In this document: piece after piece, positions 18,244 to 27,692 of the stretch | How the letters are laid out: each line of letters opens with the position of its first letter | Numbering within the stretch: position 1 is the stretch's first letter | Assembly (NCBI RefSeq): GCF_009858175.1 | Contig: NZ_CP047393.1 | Coordinates: 2,790,001-2,854,000, forward strand | Source: Pontibacillus sp. HMF3514 | Lineage (GTDB): Bacteria; Bacillota; Bacilli; Bacillales; BH030062 | Length of the DNA stretch: 64,000 nt | Direction of reading: 5' to 3' | The notes under the pieces: model-generated | What the model was told of the DNA's origin: nothing | Databases searched by the model: none | What the model saw: only the letters and a program-made list of their open reading frames with translations | Position numbers and translations under genes: made by a program

Positions 18244-19233
18244 TTATTGTTTCGTCGGGATATATAAAATTTGGCCAGCTGAGATATCTTCATCGCCTAG
18301 TTTATTCACTCTACTTAGATGCGTTGGCGGTACCTTATATCTTTGGGCGATTGTGCCAAGAGTATCTTGCTCTTGTACAATACACATCTTCATTTTTGCA
18401 TAAGGCTCTTCTTCTCTTTGGAACATTGAGGTTAGGTAGCGAGCATCTGGTGCTTCTTCATCATCAGAATCCGAGGCGCTCTGTTGTTCCTTAACCTCTA
18501 TCTCATCTCGACTTTCATCTTCCTCGTAATAATCTGATGACTCCTCTTCATCATCCTGATCTTCTTCTTGCTCATGACCAAAGAATTCAGCAAAGGATTG
18601 AGATTTCTTTTTAAAGTTCCAGCGACCTTCTTCATCCTCTTCTGCTGTATCAGAAGTTTCCTGCGTTGTTTCTTGAACAGGTTCTACAAACTTTTGGTCG
18701 ATCGAAAAGCTTTCTTCTAATTCATCAGCCTGTTCTGTTGCAGAATCACGTTCTTCTACCTGTGAATTCTCAAACGAACGCTCTTCTTGCACTCCATGAA
18801 TGGCTACAGTTGCATTGAGCTTCAGGTGCCCTTGTTCAGGTAACTCATAGTCAAAAGAGTCGATACTTACCGTTACGTCTTCTAACGATTGAATACGGTG
18901 TTTCGGAATGGATACTTCGACCGGGAAACGATGATAAAACTCGCTCACCCCATCTTCATGCGTATCAATATTTTCGATCGTACGTTTTGATGCATGATCA
19001 CGTAAGGAAAGCACTTGAGCTTCTTCATCACTTTCACCTTCAGCGCTTTCTGATTGAAAATATTCACCTGCTAATTCAATGACACCACGAATGGACACAG
19101 TATCATCATTTTCCTGAATTGCAATATCAGGTTCTAACGAAATGCCCATGAATTCGTCAACTTCCTGTCCTCTTTTAAACCAAAGGGACTCATTCAAATG
19201 AAACGAAAATACATTCTGATCATCGTATGTCAA
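18244..19233 (-). CDS. spoVID: Spore coat morphogenetic protein SpoVID with C-terminal LysM
   Basis: The 329-aa product has the SpoVID N-terminal domain (FSFHLNESLWFKRGQEVDEF), a long acidic, low-complexity middle rich in Glu, Asp and Ser, and a C-terminal LysM domain (CIVQEQDTLGTIAQRYKVPPT to GQILYIPT). SpoVID drives encasement of the forespore by coat proteins, and LysM can bind peptidoglycan or lipid II. The start is TTG at 19233 with GGAGG eight bases upstream. B. subtilis SpoVID is 575 aa, so the middle is much shorter here. Gene order with ysxE and hemL matches B. subtilis. A sigma-E-like promoter lies upstream. Confidence 0.9.
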   Translation of the reverse strand: MTYDDQNVFSFHLNESLWFKRGQEVDEFMGISLEPDIAIQENDDTVSIRGVIELAGEYFQSESAEGESDEEAQVLSLRDHASKRTIENIDTHEDGVSEFYHRFPVEVSIPKHRIQSLEDVTVSIDSFDYELPEQGHLKLNATVAIHGVQEERSFENSQVEERDSATEQADELEESFSIDQKFVEPVQETTQETSDTAEEDEEGRWNFKKKSQSFAEFFGHEQEEDQDDEEESSDYYEEDESRDEIEVKEQQSASDSDDEEAPDARYLTSMFQREEEPYAKMKMCIVQEQDTLGTIAQRYKVPPTHLSRVNKLGDEDISAGQILYIPTKQ

Positions 19234-19289
19234 ATCCTTTTCCTCCTTTCAATTCCATACAGGACCTTTCGATCTTTTATGTCCTTACA

Positions 19290-19318
19290 ACTATATGAGG
19301 GAGGAAGTCCATTTATGA
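19290..19318 (-). promoter_or_regulatory. Sigma-E-like promoter of spoVID
   Basis: On the minus strand a -35-like TCATAAA (19318-19312) is followed after 14 bases by CATATAGT (19297-19290), close to the sigma-E pattern KMATATT-N14-CATACAMT (5 of 7 and 6 of 8). It would start transcription about 50 bases before the TTG codon, and spoVID is known to be mother-cell expressed in B. subtilis. Confidence 0.45.
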
Positions 19319-19375
19319 CTATTGAACAGGTGAGGGCTTCTTTTTTAGGCTTTAGGGATTGTGGAAAAAATAGAA

Positions 19376-19986
19376 GTTATTCAGCAAACTGGTAGGATTG
19401 TTGAAGACTTGAAACTGAGAGGAGTCCGTTGCTGTTGAATAAATTGTTGCGGTCAGTGAAACGGCAAGCCTGTTGTTGCCCCACACGACGTGGGGTAGTT
19501 CTACGTTGCCACATGATGTGGCGGTTTTAGTAGAACCTCCATTGTATAGCCTCCTCGTTCCTGCGGGGTCTCGTCTTCCCTTTGTTACCACGACAGTTTG
19601 CCGTTTCCTTCCCTCCACGCGATTATGGAGACTAACGGACCATAATTCAGCTTTCCCACCTCATATTGCTTGGAAATCATATTCAGAGAAGTTGCTCAGA
19701 CCCTTGTCATGATAGGCTTATACTACCTGGAATCAGAACATCCTCTCCCTGAACTACGGCGGTTCCGTTAGTCACCATTCGGCAAAGGTGGGCTGTGGAA
19801 CGGGTTGACTCCTCCGGTAGAAAGGGCGAGCGAGATCCCGCAGGAACGAAGTGACGAGGAAGCTCGATCGGTCTTCCGGGGAAAGCAACCCGTTCCACAG
19901 CCCGCCGATCTGCACAAAAGCAACGGAACCATACGCACATTATCTCGATTCCAAGTCTTCCACAATAGGGGGCTTCTGTGGAATAA
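19376..19986. repeat. R1 composite repeat, copy A (two head-to-head hairpin units)
   Basis: This 611-bp non-coding block is nearly identical to 58434-58989 outside one internal segment. It holds two units facing each other across a ~120-bp spacer. Unit 1 is bounded by GTCCGTT (19424) and AACGGAC (19634); unit 2 by GGTTCCGTT (19761) and AACGGAACC (19922). Inside unit 2, arms 19787-19807 and 19886-19906 pair over 21 positions with only one G-T wobble, around a conserved apical part with GAGATCCCGCAGGAACG. In unit 1 of this copy an extra piece (19476-19545) carries two more small hairpins. The block sits between spoVID and hemL; open frames inside it are not genes. Confidence 0.9.
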
Positions 19987-19995
19987 GTATAAAAA

Positions 19996-20020
19996 AACGC
20001 CCAGGAAGTCCCTAGGCGTT
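19996..20020 (-). terminator. Terminator of the hemAXCDBL operon
   Basis: The stem AACGCCTAGG/CCTGGGCGTT (one T-G wobble) follows the hemL stop by seven bases and runs into seven T on the minus strand. Confidence 0.85.
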
Positions 20021-20026
20021 AAATAG

Positions 20027-21316
20027 CTATTTCGCAATTCGAGCAAATGCTTTTTGAGCAGCTTCGATCGTTTTTTCGATATCCTCATCTGTGTGCTTCG
20101 TAGATAAGAATAACCCTTCAAATTGAGCTGGTGGCAAGTAGATGCCTTCTTGAATCATTTCCTGATAAAACTTCGCAAAGAGGTCGGTATCAGCTTGTTT
20201 CGCAGTATCGTAGTTATAAACCCCTTCACTTGTGAAGAAGAACGCAACCATTGAACCAGCACGGTTTACGGTTAATGGAATACTGTTGTCCACTGCCGCT
20301 TGTGTGAAGCCTTCTACTAAACGATCGACTTTACGGTTAATTTCATCATAGGATTCTGGTGTAAGAGCGCTTAACGTCTCATACCCCGCAGCCATAGCAA
20401 GTGGGTTACCAGAAAGTGTACCTGCTTGATAAATCGGTCCAGTTGGAGCAATCATCTCCATAATTTCTTTTTTACCACCGTAAGCTCCAACAGGAAGACC
20501 ACCACCAATGACTTTCCCAAGACAAGTCAAGTCAGGTGTTACACCATAAAAGCCTTGTGCACTATTGTAGTCAACACGGAAACCTGTCATAACCTCATCA
20601 AAAATTAATAGAGATTTATGCTCCTCTGTAATCTTACGAAGTTCAGGTAAGAAATTATCGTTCGGAGGAACAACACCCATGTTTCCTGAAACAGGCTCAA
20701 CAATTACACCTGCAATATCATCACCGTACTCTTCAAAAGCGTAGCGAATGCTCTCAAGGTCATTGTAAGGTACTGTAATCGTGTTTTTGGCAATACCTTC
20801 AGGAACTCCAGGAGAATCTGGCAGCCCTAATGTTGCTACTCCTGAACCTGCCTTAATTAAAAGCGAGTCACCATGGCCATGGTAGTTCCCTTCGAATTTA
20901 ATGATTTTGTTTTTCCCTGTATATCCACGAGCTAAGCGTAAAGCACTCATAGTTGCTTCTGTACCCGAGTTTACCATGCGAACCATTTCAATTGATGGCA
21001 CGCGATCAATAACAAGCTTTGCTAGATCATTTTCAAGCTTGGTTGGCGCACCAAAACTTGTTCCTTTTGCAGCCACTTCATTTAAACGACTTACTACTTG
21101 ATCATCAGCATGACCTAAAATAAGTGGGCCAAAGCTTAGCACATAATCAATATACTCATTGCCATCAATATCATAGATTTTAGATCCTTTGCCGCTCTCC
21201 ATAAAAAGTGGATCCATTTCTACTGATTTAAAGGCACGTGCGGGGGAGTTCACCCCACCCGGCATATATTGAACTGCTTCCTGAAATGCTTCTTGAGATT
21301 GTTTGAATTCGCGCAC
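20027..21316 (-). CDS. hemL: Glutamate-1-semialdehyde 2,1-aminomutase HemL
   Basis: The 429-aa PLP enzyme turns glutamate-1-semialdehyde into 5-aminolevulinate, the second step of the C5 haem route. It shows the [13 protein letters not shown] start, the [18 protein letters not shown] phosphate site, [13 protein letters not shown] with the PLP-contacting Asp, and the lysine motif [18 protein letters not shown]. The start codon is GTG at 21316 with AGGAG seven bases away; an ATG two bases further upstream is out of frame. It is the last gene of the hem operon and is 12 bp from hemB. Confidence 0.97.
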   Translation of the reverse strand: MREFKQSQEAFQEAVQYMPGGVNSPARAFKSVEMDPLFMESGKGSKIYDIDGNEYIDYVLSFGPLILGHADDQVVSRLNEVAAKGTSFGAPTKLENDLAKLVIDRVPSIEMVRMVNSGTEATMSALRLARGYTGKNKIIKFEGNYHGHGDSLLIKAGSGVATLGLPDSPGVPEGIAKNTITVPYNDLESIRYAFEEYGDDIAGVIVEPVSGNMGVVPPNDNFLPELRKITEEHKSLLIFDEVMTGFRVDYNSAQGFYGVTPDLTCLGKVIGGGLPVGAYGGKKEIMEMIAPTGPIYQAGTLSGNPLAMAAGYETLSALTPESYDEINRKVDRLVEGFTQAAVDNSIPLTVNRAGSMVAFFFTSEGVYNYDTAKQADTDLFAKFYQEMIQEGIYLPPAQFEGLFLSTKHTDEDIEKTIEAAQKAFARIAK

Positions 21317-21328
21317 ATTACCACTCCT

Positions 21329-22309
21329 TTATTGTTGAGATAAATATTTAGCTACATCTTTTGCAAAGTACGTAATGATTAAGTCAGCTCCAGCACGCTT
21401 CATGGATGTTAGCTTTTCAAGAACGATTTCTTCTTCGTTCACCCAGCCATTTTGTGCAGCTGCTTTAATCATGGAATATTCACCACTTACGTTATAAGCA
21501 ACGATTGGAAGTGGAAAACGATCTTTCAGTTCACGCATAATATCCATATAAGAAAGACCCGGTTTTACGATTAGGAAATCCGCTCCTTCTTCCTCATCAG
21601 ATTGCGCTTCTCGAATAGCTTCTAAACGGTTTGCAGGGTCCATTTGATAAGCACGGCGATCCCCAAATTGAGGTGAGCTATGCGCTGCATCACGGAACGG
21701 GCCATAAAAGGCAGATGCAAACTTCACTGCGTAGGACATGATTGGTGTATTTACAAACCCTGCTTCATCTAACCCCTTACGAATCGCTGCCACAAAACCA
21801 TCCATCATATTAGAAGGGGCAATGATATCTGCACCAGCTTTCGCTTGGCTTACAGCTGTTTGTGCAAGCAGTGTTAAAGATTCATCATTTACGATCTCAC
21901 CATCACGTACCACTCCACAATGTCCATGATCTGTGTACTGACATAAGCACGTATCAGCAACAACCGTTAGATCTGGCACATCCTGCTTAATTTGACGAAT
22001 GGCTTGTTGAACAATGCCTGTCTCACAATAGGCTTGAGATCCAACCTCGTCTTTTTCTTTTGGTACACCGAACACAATAACTGAACGAATGCCTAGACCG
22101 CGTACTTCTTTCATTTCTTCAGTTAGATAGTCAAGCGAAAGGTGGTAAACTCCCGGCATTGATTGTACTTCTTTTTTAATTCCTTCACCTTCTACCACGA
22201 AAATCGGATAGATTAAATCTTGTGTTTGCAGATGTGTTTCGCGTACAAGTGCTCTCATAGATTCTGTAGTACGTAATCTGCGATGTCTTTGAAATTGTAG
22301 ATCTTTCAT
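21329..22309 (-). CDS. hemB: Delta-aminolevulinic acid dehydratase (porphobilinogen synthase)
   Basis: The 326-aa enzyme joins two 5-aminolevulinates to porphobilinogen. Visible are the zinc cysteines [17 protein letters not shown], the lysine loop [19 protein letters not shown] with the first Schiff-base Lys, and the second lysine in [13 protein letters not shown]. An in-frame codon at 22348 would add 13 residues, but ATG at 22309 gives the family N-terminus [13 protein letters not shown] and has AAGGAT nine bases upstream. It lies in the hem operon between hemD and hemL. Confidence 0.97.
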   Translation of the reverse strand: MKDLQFQRHRRLRTTESMRALVRETHLQTQDLIYPIFVVEGEGIKKEVQSMPGVYHLSLDYLTEEMKEVRGLGIRSVIVFGVPKEKDEVGSQAYCETGIVQQAIRQIKQDVPDLTVVADTCLCQYTDHGHCGVVRDGEIVNDESLTLLAQTAVSQAKAGADIIAPSNMMDGFVAAIRKGLDEAGFVNTPIMSYAVKFASAFYGPFRDAAHSSPQFGDRRAYQMDPANRLEAIREAQSDEEEGADFLIVKPGLSYMDIMRELKDRFPLPIVAYNVSGEYSMIKAAAQNGWVNEEEIVLEKLTSMKRAGADLIITYFAKDVAKYLSQQ

Positions 22310-22337
22310 ATGTATCTTATCCTTTCTAAGGGGGGAT

Positions 22338-23120
22338 TTAACCCTCATTGTGACGTTTTTGATAAGCTTCCAATGCTTCTATCATTCCTTCGATAGAAAA
22401 CGTGTGTGGAATGATTACACGGTTAAAACCATATGCTTTTGCTTCTTGCTCTGTTGTAGGACCTATACATAGACATGGCTTAGACAGTGTATCATCCGTT
22501 ATGGCACCTTCTCCAAGAGAACAAAAAGCCCGAACTGTCGAAGGACTGGTAAATGTCAAAACATCTAGTGAATGAGATGTGAGTTCCTCTTGCAATCCAT
22601 CTTTTATTTTAACATTTACATGCGTTTCATACACAGTGACTGTTTCCACTCTATGACCCTTATCCTTTAATTCATGGGCTGCCGTTTGTTTGGAAAGGTT
22701 CCCTTGAACTATTAAGAGAGAAGTAGACTTTTTAGCCATTTCTGAGAAGGATTCACCTAGTTGCTTTCCAGTATATGTTTCAGGAACGAAATCCGCTGAA
22801 AAGCCATACTGTAAAAGCGATTGAGCTGTTTTATCGCCCACAACAGCAAATCGTTTTTGACTTAAACATGATTGGTCTATTCCTAGTTCCTCTAGCCAAT
22901 CAAAAAAATATCGAATTCCATTAGAACTAGTAAACACTATCCATTCATAACCATAAACTTGTTCCAGTTTTCGTTTGGTTGTCAGATCATTGGATCGTTG
23001 AAACACAAGAAGCGGAATTTCAATAGAAATTCCGCCTCGCTGGGTAATCATATCTGTAAAGGGCTTCGCTTGTTGTGATTCACGGGTCACAAGTATTCGC
23101 ATTCCCTCTAGCGGAAGCAT
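22338..23120 (-). CDS. hemD: Uroporphyrinogen-III synthase
   Basis: The 260-aa product cyclises hydroxymethylbilane with inversion of ring D. The family is poorly conserved; visible landmarks are [13 protein letters not shown] at the start, [44 protein letters not shown] and [15 protein letters not shown]. Its ATG overlaps the hemC stop as TAATG. A second ATG six codons in has GAGGGA almost touching it, so 23120 is the better choice. The position between hemC and hemB supports the call. Confidence 0.93.
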   Translation of the reverse strand: MLPLEGMRILVTRESQQAKPFTDMITQRGGISIEIPLLVFQRSNDLTTKRKLEQVYGYEWIVFTSSNGIRYFFDWLEELGIDQSCLSQKRFAVVGDKTAQSLLQYGFSADFVPETYTGKQLGESFSEMAKKSTSLLIVQGNLSKQTAAHELKDKGHRVETVTVYETHVNVKIKDGLQEELTSHSLDVLTFTSPSTVRAFCSLGEGAITDDTLSKPCLCIGPTTEQEAKAYGFNRVIIPHTFSIEGMIEALEAYQKRHNEG

Positions 23121-24049
23121 TATTGGTCAAGCTCCTCTTTAGCTTCTTCAATGATCTTAGCACCGCCACGATCAATGATCAGATTCGCGGCTTCACGGCC
23201 AACTTCTACAGAATCTGTACCACGTACCTGCTCGGTTAAGATCGTAGTTCCATCTGATGTACCTACCATAGCTGTAAGGACAATTTCATCCCCATCAAGA
23301 TAAGCATATCCACCGATCGGTACCTGACAACCACCATTTAATAGATCTAAGAATGTACGCTCAGCAATCACAGTACGATACGTGTACTCATGATTCAGTT
23401 CATTAAGAAGATCACGTAATTCACTATCATCCTCACGACATTCGATCGCAAGCGCACCTTGTCCAACGGCTGGCACACATACATTAGGTTCTAAATATTC
23501 GGTGATGACATCATCTGACCAACCCATACGTTTTAGACCAGCTGTCGCAAGGATAATCGCGTCATAGTCTTCTTCCTTTAACTTGCGAAGACGTGTGTCA
23601 ATATTCCCGCGAATCCATTTAATTTCAAGGTCAGGGCGTGTTGCTTTAATTTGCGAGCCACGGCGTAGACTGGACGTTCCGACAATTGCACCATTTGGCA
23701 GATCTTTAAGCAGTACATTATCATTTGCAATATATGCGTCACGATGGTCTTCGCGAATAGGAATACACCCTATTGTTAGACCTTCAGGTGTTTCAGCAGG
23801 CATGTCTTTCATGCTGTGAACAGCCATATCAATTTCTTTATCAAACATGGCTTGTTCTATTTCTTTTACGAATAATCCTTTTCCGCCTACTTTAGAGAGC
23901 GTGACATCAAGAATCTTATCACCTTTTGTTACGATTTTTTTTACTTCAAATTCATATGAAGGAGCAATGCTTTTCATTTGCTCGATAACCCAATTGGTTT
24001 GAGTTAATGCTAGTTGACTTTTTCTTGTACCTACGACAATTTTGCGCAT
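23120..24049 (-). CDS. hemC: Porphobilinogen deaminase (hydroxymethylbilane synthase)
   Basis: The 309-aa enzyme polymerises four porphobilinogens into hydroxymethylbilane. It has the start [17 protein letters not shown], the [17 protein letters not shown] loop, [17 protein letters not shown] and the dipyrromethane-cofactor cysteine in [17 protein letters not shown]. The ATG follows AGGAGG by eight bases. It is 18 bp after hemX and overlaps hemD by one base, in the operon order hemA-X-C-D-B-L. Confidence 0.97.
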   Translation of the reverse strand: MRKIVVGTRKSQLALTQTNWVIEQMKSIAPSYEFEVKKIVTKGDKILDVTLSKVGGKGLFVKEIEQAMFDKEIDMAVHSMKDMPAETPEGLTIGCIPIREDHRDAYIANDNVLLKDLPNGAIVGTSSLRRGSQIKATRPDLEIKWIRGNIDTRLRKLKEEDYDAIILATAGLKRMGWSDDVITEYLEPNVCVPAVGQGALAIECREDDSELRDLLNELNHEYTYRTVIAERTFLDLLNGGCQVPIGGYAYLDGDEIVLTAMVGTSDGTTILTEQVRGTDSVEVGREAANLIIDRGGAKIIEEAKEELDQ

Positions 24050-24067
24050 CGGAGTGCCTCCTGACCT

Positions 24068-24889
24068 TTATAGAAAGTGAAAGTTTGACAATGTGCCAAA
24101 TAAAAAGAAATTTACGAGTAAAAATAGAAATGCGCCGGTGTTATAAAGGGCCATTGTTCTTCCTTGATACCCTTTCACAACACGCATAAATAAATAAACT
24201 AAGTACACCATTAAAACAATAATGGAACCAACTGTTTTTGAATCAATGATATACACCGTATCTCCTGAAACATATCCCCATACAAAACCTAATAATATTG
24301 CAATGAGAAGTAAGGGGACTCCAAGTACCACAGCGATATACGATAATCCATCTAGTTGTCCTAAATCCCCTAATCGCATTAAACGTTTGCTCCATTTTTT
24401 CTCTTTTAATAAACGATATTGTAGTAAATACATCACCGAAAAAATACAAGAGAATGTGAAGAAACCATAGGATACGATGGCTAGGGTGATATGGGTTACA
24501 AGTAACTCACTCACAAGTCGAAGCGCCTGTTCTGTTGCATCGTGCTGCGCCCGCGAAAAGATGTGTAGCATCATCATAAAGAATCCTAAGACATTCGTGA
24601 AGAACACAAAGAAATCCACGCGAAACAAACGGTTGATGACTAGTGAAAATGTTACGAGAATCCATGAGTAAAAATAAAGTCCATCATAGATTGTGGCTAT
24701 TGGAAAATTCGAATTCAAAAGCATCTGGCTCAATAAAAAAAAGGTTTGTAGAACCCAAACCATAGAAAGTAACCAGAAGGCAACGCGGTTGGCCTTCCGG
24801 TTATTTTGAATAAAATCTATAAAATACCCGATCAAACTTAAGCAATAAACCATAATGATGAGTTCATAAAGCCATTTTAATTCGAACAT
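24068..24889 (-). CDS. hemX: HemX, CcsA-like membrane protein
   Basis: The 273-aa protein has about eight hydrophobic helices and belongs to the cytochrome c assembly CcsA/ResC-like family. In B. subtilis HemX lowers the cellular level of the HemA protein. The motif LVTHITLAIVSYGFFTFSCIFSVMYLLQ contains a conserved His, and GFVWGYVSGDTVYIIDSKTVGSIIV resembles the WWD-like loop region of CcsA proteins without the full Trp-rich motif. It sits 16 bp downstream of hemA in the operon. Confidence 0.93.
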   Translation of the reverse strand: MFELKWLYELIIMVYCLSLIGYFIDFIQNNRKANRVAFWLLSMVWVLQTFFLLSQMLLNSNFPIATIYDGLYFYSWILVTFSLVINRLFRVDFFVFFTNVLGFFMMMLHIFSRAQHDATEQALRLVSELLVTHITLAIVSYGFFTFSCIFSVMYLLQYRLLKEKKWSKRLMRLGDLGQLDGLSYIAVVLGVPLLLIAILLGFVWGYVSGDTVYIIDSKTVGSIIVLMVYLVYLFMRVVKGYQGRTMALYNTGAFLFLLVNFFLFGTLSNFHFL

Positions 24890-24905
24890 AAAGGAAATTC
24901 CCCTT

Positions 24906-26273
24906 TTAATTAGTTACGTTCGGAGCAGTCTGAAAGGATAATTTCCCATCGCTCTCCAGGATGGCTTTTTGACTTTTCGCTTGTTGTTTTTGCAGTTCTT
25001 GTTGAACCTCTTCTTCAATACCAAAGATCTGTTTAAACATCTCTAATTGTTGTTCAGCGTTTGGATCAGCTGCATATTCTTTCGCTTGAAGAATAGGTTG
25101 CTTAAGCATTTGATTGATAATACTCTTCGTGTGTTTATTCAGTACTTTCTTTTCACGCTCAGTTAAGTCTGGCATTTTTCGTTCAATGCTTTCCATGGTT
25201 TCAGACTGAATATTGAGCGCTTTATTGCGAAGTGCTGATATAACTGGCACGACACCAATCGTTTGTAACCACTCTTTAAACGTTACAACTTCTGCTTCAA
25301 TCATCAATTCAATGGCCTCAGCTGCTTCTTTACGAGCTTCAAGGTTTGCATCCACAATCCCTTGTAAGTCATCGATATCATATAAGAATACAGAATCAAG
25401 GTCATCAAGTGATGGATCAAGATCACGTGGAACCGCAATATCAACAAGGAAAAGCGGACGTCCTTTACGCTTTTTATGCACAGATTGCAAGGATTCTTTC
25501 GTAATCACATAATCACTTGCTCCGGTTGAACTAATAAGAATATCAGCTGTTTCTAATGTATCATTTAAATCTTGCATCGATTTAGCCTGTCCATTAAACT
25601 GAGCAGCAAGCTCTTGCGCTTTTTCATAAGTACGGTTCACAACCGTTACTTTCTTCACACCAGAACCGTGTAAGTTTTTCGCTGCAAGCTCACCCATTTT
25701 TCCTGCACCAAGAATGACAACATGTTTATTTAACAGATCGCCAAAAATCTTTTTGGAAAGTTCCACGGCAGCATAACTTACAGAAACCGCATTTTCACCG
25801 ATTTCTGTTTCTTTATGGGAACGTTTTGCTAACGTCACCGCTTGCTTAAATAGTTGATTAAACATTGTGCCTGTCGTATTCGCTTCTTGAGCCTGTAAGA
25901 AAGACTGCTTCATTTGGCCAAGAATTTGCGTTTCTCCAATGACCATAGAATCAAGGCCACATGTGACTCTAAATAAATGCTCTATAGCTCCATCCGCTTC
26001 ATACATAGATAGGAATGGAGAGAATTCTGCTTTATCAATCTGGAACCAATCAGCTAAGAACTGCTTAATGTAATAACGACCTGTATGAAGTTGATCGACA
26101 ACAGCATAGATTTCTGTTCGATTACAGGTTGAAATAATTACATTTTCTAGCACACTTTTCTGATGGTTGAGGGATTTCATAGCTTCCGTCACATCATTCT
26201 CAGAAAATGTAAGCTTTTCACGAATTTCAACAGGGGCCGTTTTATAATTTACACCTACAACTAATACATGCAC
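24906..26273 (-). CDS. hemA: Glutamyl-tRNA reductase HemA
   Basis: The 455-aa NADPH enzyme reduces glutamyl-tRNA to glutamate-1-semialdehyde, the committed step of haem synthesis. It shows [18 protein letters not shown], the catalytic cysteine in [27 protein letters not shown], and the nucleotide motif [16 protein letters not shown]. The C-terminal dimerisation domain and its usual length are present. It is the first gene of the operon and has an extended -10 promoter about 55 bases upstream. Confidence 0.97.
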   Translation of the reverse strand: MHVLVVGVNYKTAPVEIREKLTFSENDVTEAMKSLNHQKSVLENVIISTCNRTEIYAVVDQLHTGRYYIKQFLADWFQIDKAEFSPFLSMYEADGAIEHLFRVTCGLDSMVIGETQILGQMKQSFLQAQEANTTGTMFNQLFKQAVTLAKRSHKETEIGENAVSVSYAAVELSKKIFGDLLNKHVVILGAGKMGELAAKNLHGSGVKKVTVVNRTYEKAQELAAQFNGQAKSMQDLNDTLETADILISSTGASDYVITKESLQSVHKKRKGRPLFLVDIAVPRDLDPSLDDLDSVFLYDIDDLQGIVDANLEARKEAAEAIELMIEAEVVTFKEWLQTIGVVPVISALRNKALNIQSETMESIERKMPDLTEREKKVLNKHTKSIINQMLKQPILQAKEYAADPNAEQQLEMFKQIFGIEEEVQQELQKQQAKSQKAILESDGKLSFQTAPNVTN

Positions 26274-26327
26274 AACTTCACACCCCCAACAAACTTAAAC
26301 CTTCGTTCTTTTTTATCATCTTGTTTC

Positions 26328-26336
26328 ATTATAACA
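26328..26336 (-). promoter_or_regulatory. Extended -10 promoter candidate for the hem operon
   Basis: The minus-strand sequence TGTTATAAT carries TG one base before a perfect TATAAT. It would give a ~48-base leader to hemA. No good -35 is visible and no full PerR box was found, although hemA is PerR-controlled in B. subtilis. Confidence 0.5.
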
Positions 26337-26510
26337 TGGGAACGTAGCCCTTTTTTATAAAAAATGTGAACAGTTATTGAAACGTTATGATACGATATAG
26401 CTAAATGTATATTGATCTATCCTTATAAATAATACCGTTAGTACCTTAACATAACGTACCATTACAATCAAGAACACCGCTTTCATTACAGCAGGATAGG
26501 AGGCCCTCTT

Positions 26511-26996
26511 TTGAAAAAACAACACACCTTTACTGGCATTTTACTGATCGGAATTGGTGCATATTTCATGTTGAAAGAACTCGAAATCCCAATTATTACG
26601 AATTTTTACTCTTGGACAACCATTTTGATGATCATTGGTGTCGCCCTACTTCTACATAGCTATATTGCCAATGAATATGAAACCATCTTTATAGGAGCCA
26701 TACTGTTGGGCTTAGGTATCCATTTCCATGGCATGCAAACCTATAGTTTTTGGCTTCAACACTGGGGGATGTACCCTTTAATCATCGGAATTGCCTTTCT
26801 ATTACGGTACCAAAAAACCAAACATGGCCTGTTTCCGGGACTCATTTTAGTCATTATTGCATTATTCGCCATGTTTGTATCCAATAAGCCTGAATGGTTT
26901 TACTGGGTTACGGTTGTTGTAAACTTCATCGAAACCTTTTGGCCGCTGATTCTAATTGCGATTGGTTTATACATATTATTGTTCAAAAAGAAGTAA
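26511..26996 (+). CDS. ysxD: YsxD-like membrane protein (LiaI/LiaF-type transmembrane region)
   Basis: The 161-aa protein has five or six hydrophobic segments and resembles the LiaI/LiaF N-terminal transmembrane region (TFTGILLIGIGAYFMLKEL, FWPLILIAIGLYILLFKKK). Its place between hemA and engB matches ysxD of B. subtilis, whose function is unknown, but here it is on the opposite strand to its neighbours. The start is TTG at 26511 with AGGAGG seven bases upstream. Confidence 0.7.
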   Translation: MKKQHTFTGILLIGIGAYFMLKELEIPIITNFYSWTTILMIIGVALLLHSYIANEYETIFIGAILLGLGIHFHGMQTYSFWLQHWGMYPLIIGIAFLLRYQKTKHGLFPGLILVIIALFAMFVSNKPEWFYWVTVVVNFIETFWPLILIAIGLYILLFKKK

Positions 26997-27013
26997 ATTA
27001 TCAGTCTTTATGT

Positions 27014-27038
27014 AACGCCTGATCCATTATCAGGCGTT
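27014..27038 (+). terminator. Terminator of the ysxD-like gene
   Basis: Ten-bp stem AACGCCTGAT/ATCAGGCGTT, five-base loop, followed by six T, 18 bases after the stop codon. Confidence 0.88.
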
Positions 27039-27107
27039 TTTTAATGGAATTTTTTGATTAAAAGAACCCCCTCACCAACTAAGGAAAGGGGGGCAGTTCA
27101 GTTCTAA

Positions 27108-27692
27108 TTATTTTAAGTGTGCGTAAATGGCTTTCCACGCATCATCTTTTCCTTCGCCTGTTTCGGCAGAGAAAGGAATGACTGTATCTTCTTCTTCAAG
27201 CTCTAAGACTTCGATAATACGCTGTAAGTGCTTGGCTCTTTGACCTCGTTTAATTTTATCTAGTTTTGTAGCAATAACCGTTATAGGTAGGTCAAAGTGT
27301 TTCAAAAAGTCGTACATCATCACGTCATCTTTCGTTGGATCATGACGAATATCGATGATAAGAACGGCCATGTTTAAGTTTTCGCGTTCTGCGAAATACT
27401 CTTCCATCATCTTGCCCCATTTTTCCCGTTCCTTTTTAGATACTTTAGCGTATCCATAGCCAGGAACGTCTACAAAATAGTAAGCATCGTTAATCTTATA
27501 AAAGTTTAACGTTTGTGTCTTACCAGGTTTGGATGACGTACGAGCTAAGGCCTTACGTTGAATAATCTTGTTAATAAATGAAGACTTCCCCACATTCGAA
27601 CGACCTGCTAATGCAATTTCTGGCAGGGGTTCAGTTGGATATTGCTTCTTACTAACGGCACTTATGACAAGCTCCGCCTGATTGACTTTCAT
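27108..27692 (-). CDS. engB: Ribosome biogenesis GTPase EngB/YsxC
   Basis: The 194-aa TRAFAC GTPase is needed for late 50S subunit assembly. It has the P-loop [13 protein letters not shown], switch [14 protein letters not shown], the base-specificity motif [12 protein letters not shown] and a SAETGEG loop, at the normal family length. Its ATG overlaps the lonA stop as ATGA, so the two are coupled, as in B. subtilis lonA-ysxC. Confidence 0.97.
   Translation of the reverse strand: MKVNQAELVISAVSKKQYPTEPLPEIALAGRSNVGKSSFINKIIQRKALARTSSKPGKTQTLNFYKINDAYYFVDVPGYGYAKVSKKEREKWGKMMEEYFAERENLNMAVLIIDIRHDPTKDDVMMYDFLKHFDLPITVIATKLDKIKRGQRAKHLQRIIEVLELEEEDTVIPFSAETGEGKDDAWKAIYAHLK

Noticed and set aside
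19376-19986. CRISPR array
   Set aside because: The repeats are inverted hairpin units of 160-220 bp, not short direct repeats with unique spacers.
19352-20121. ORFs within R1 copy A
   Set aside because: They are frames through paired hairpin arms, present on both strands and not matching any family; the homologous block D has different frames.
26328-26510. PerR box at hemA
   Set aside because: Only one half-site-like TTATAAT occurs; the inverted partner is missing.
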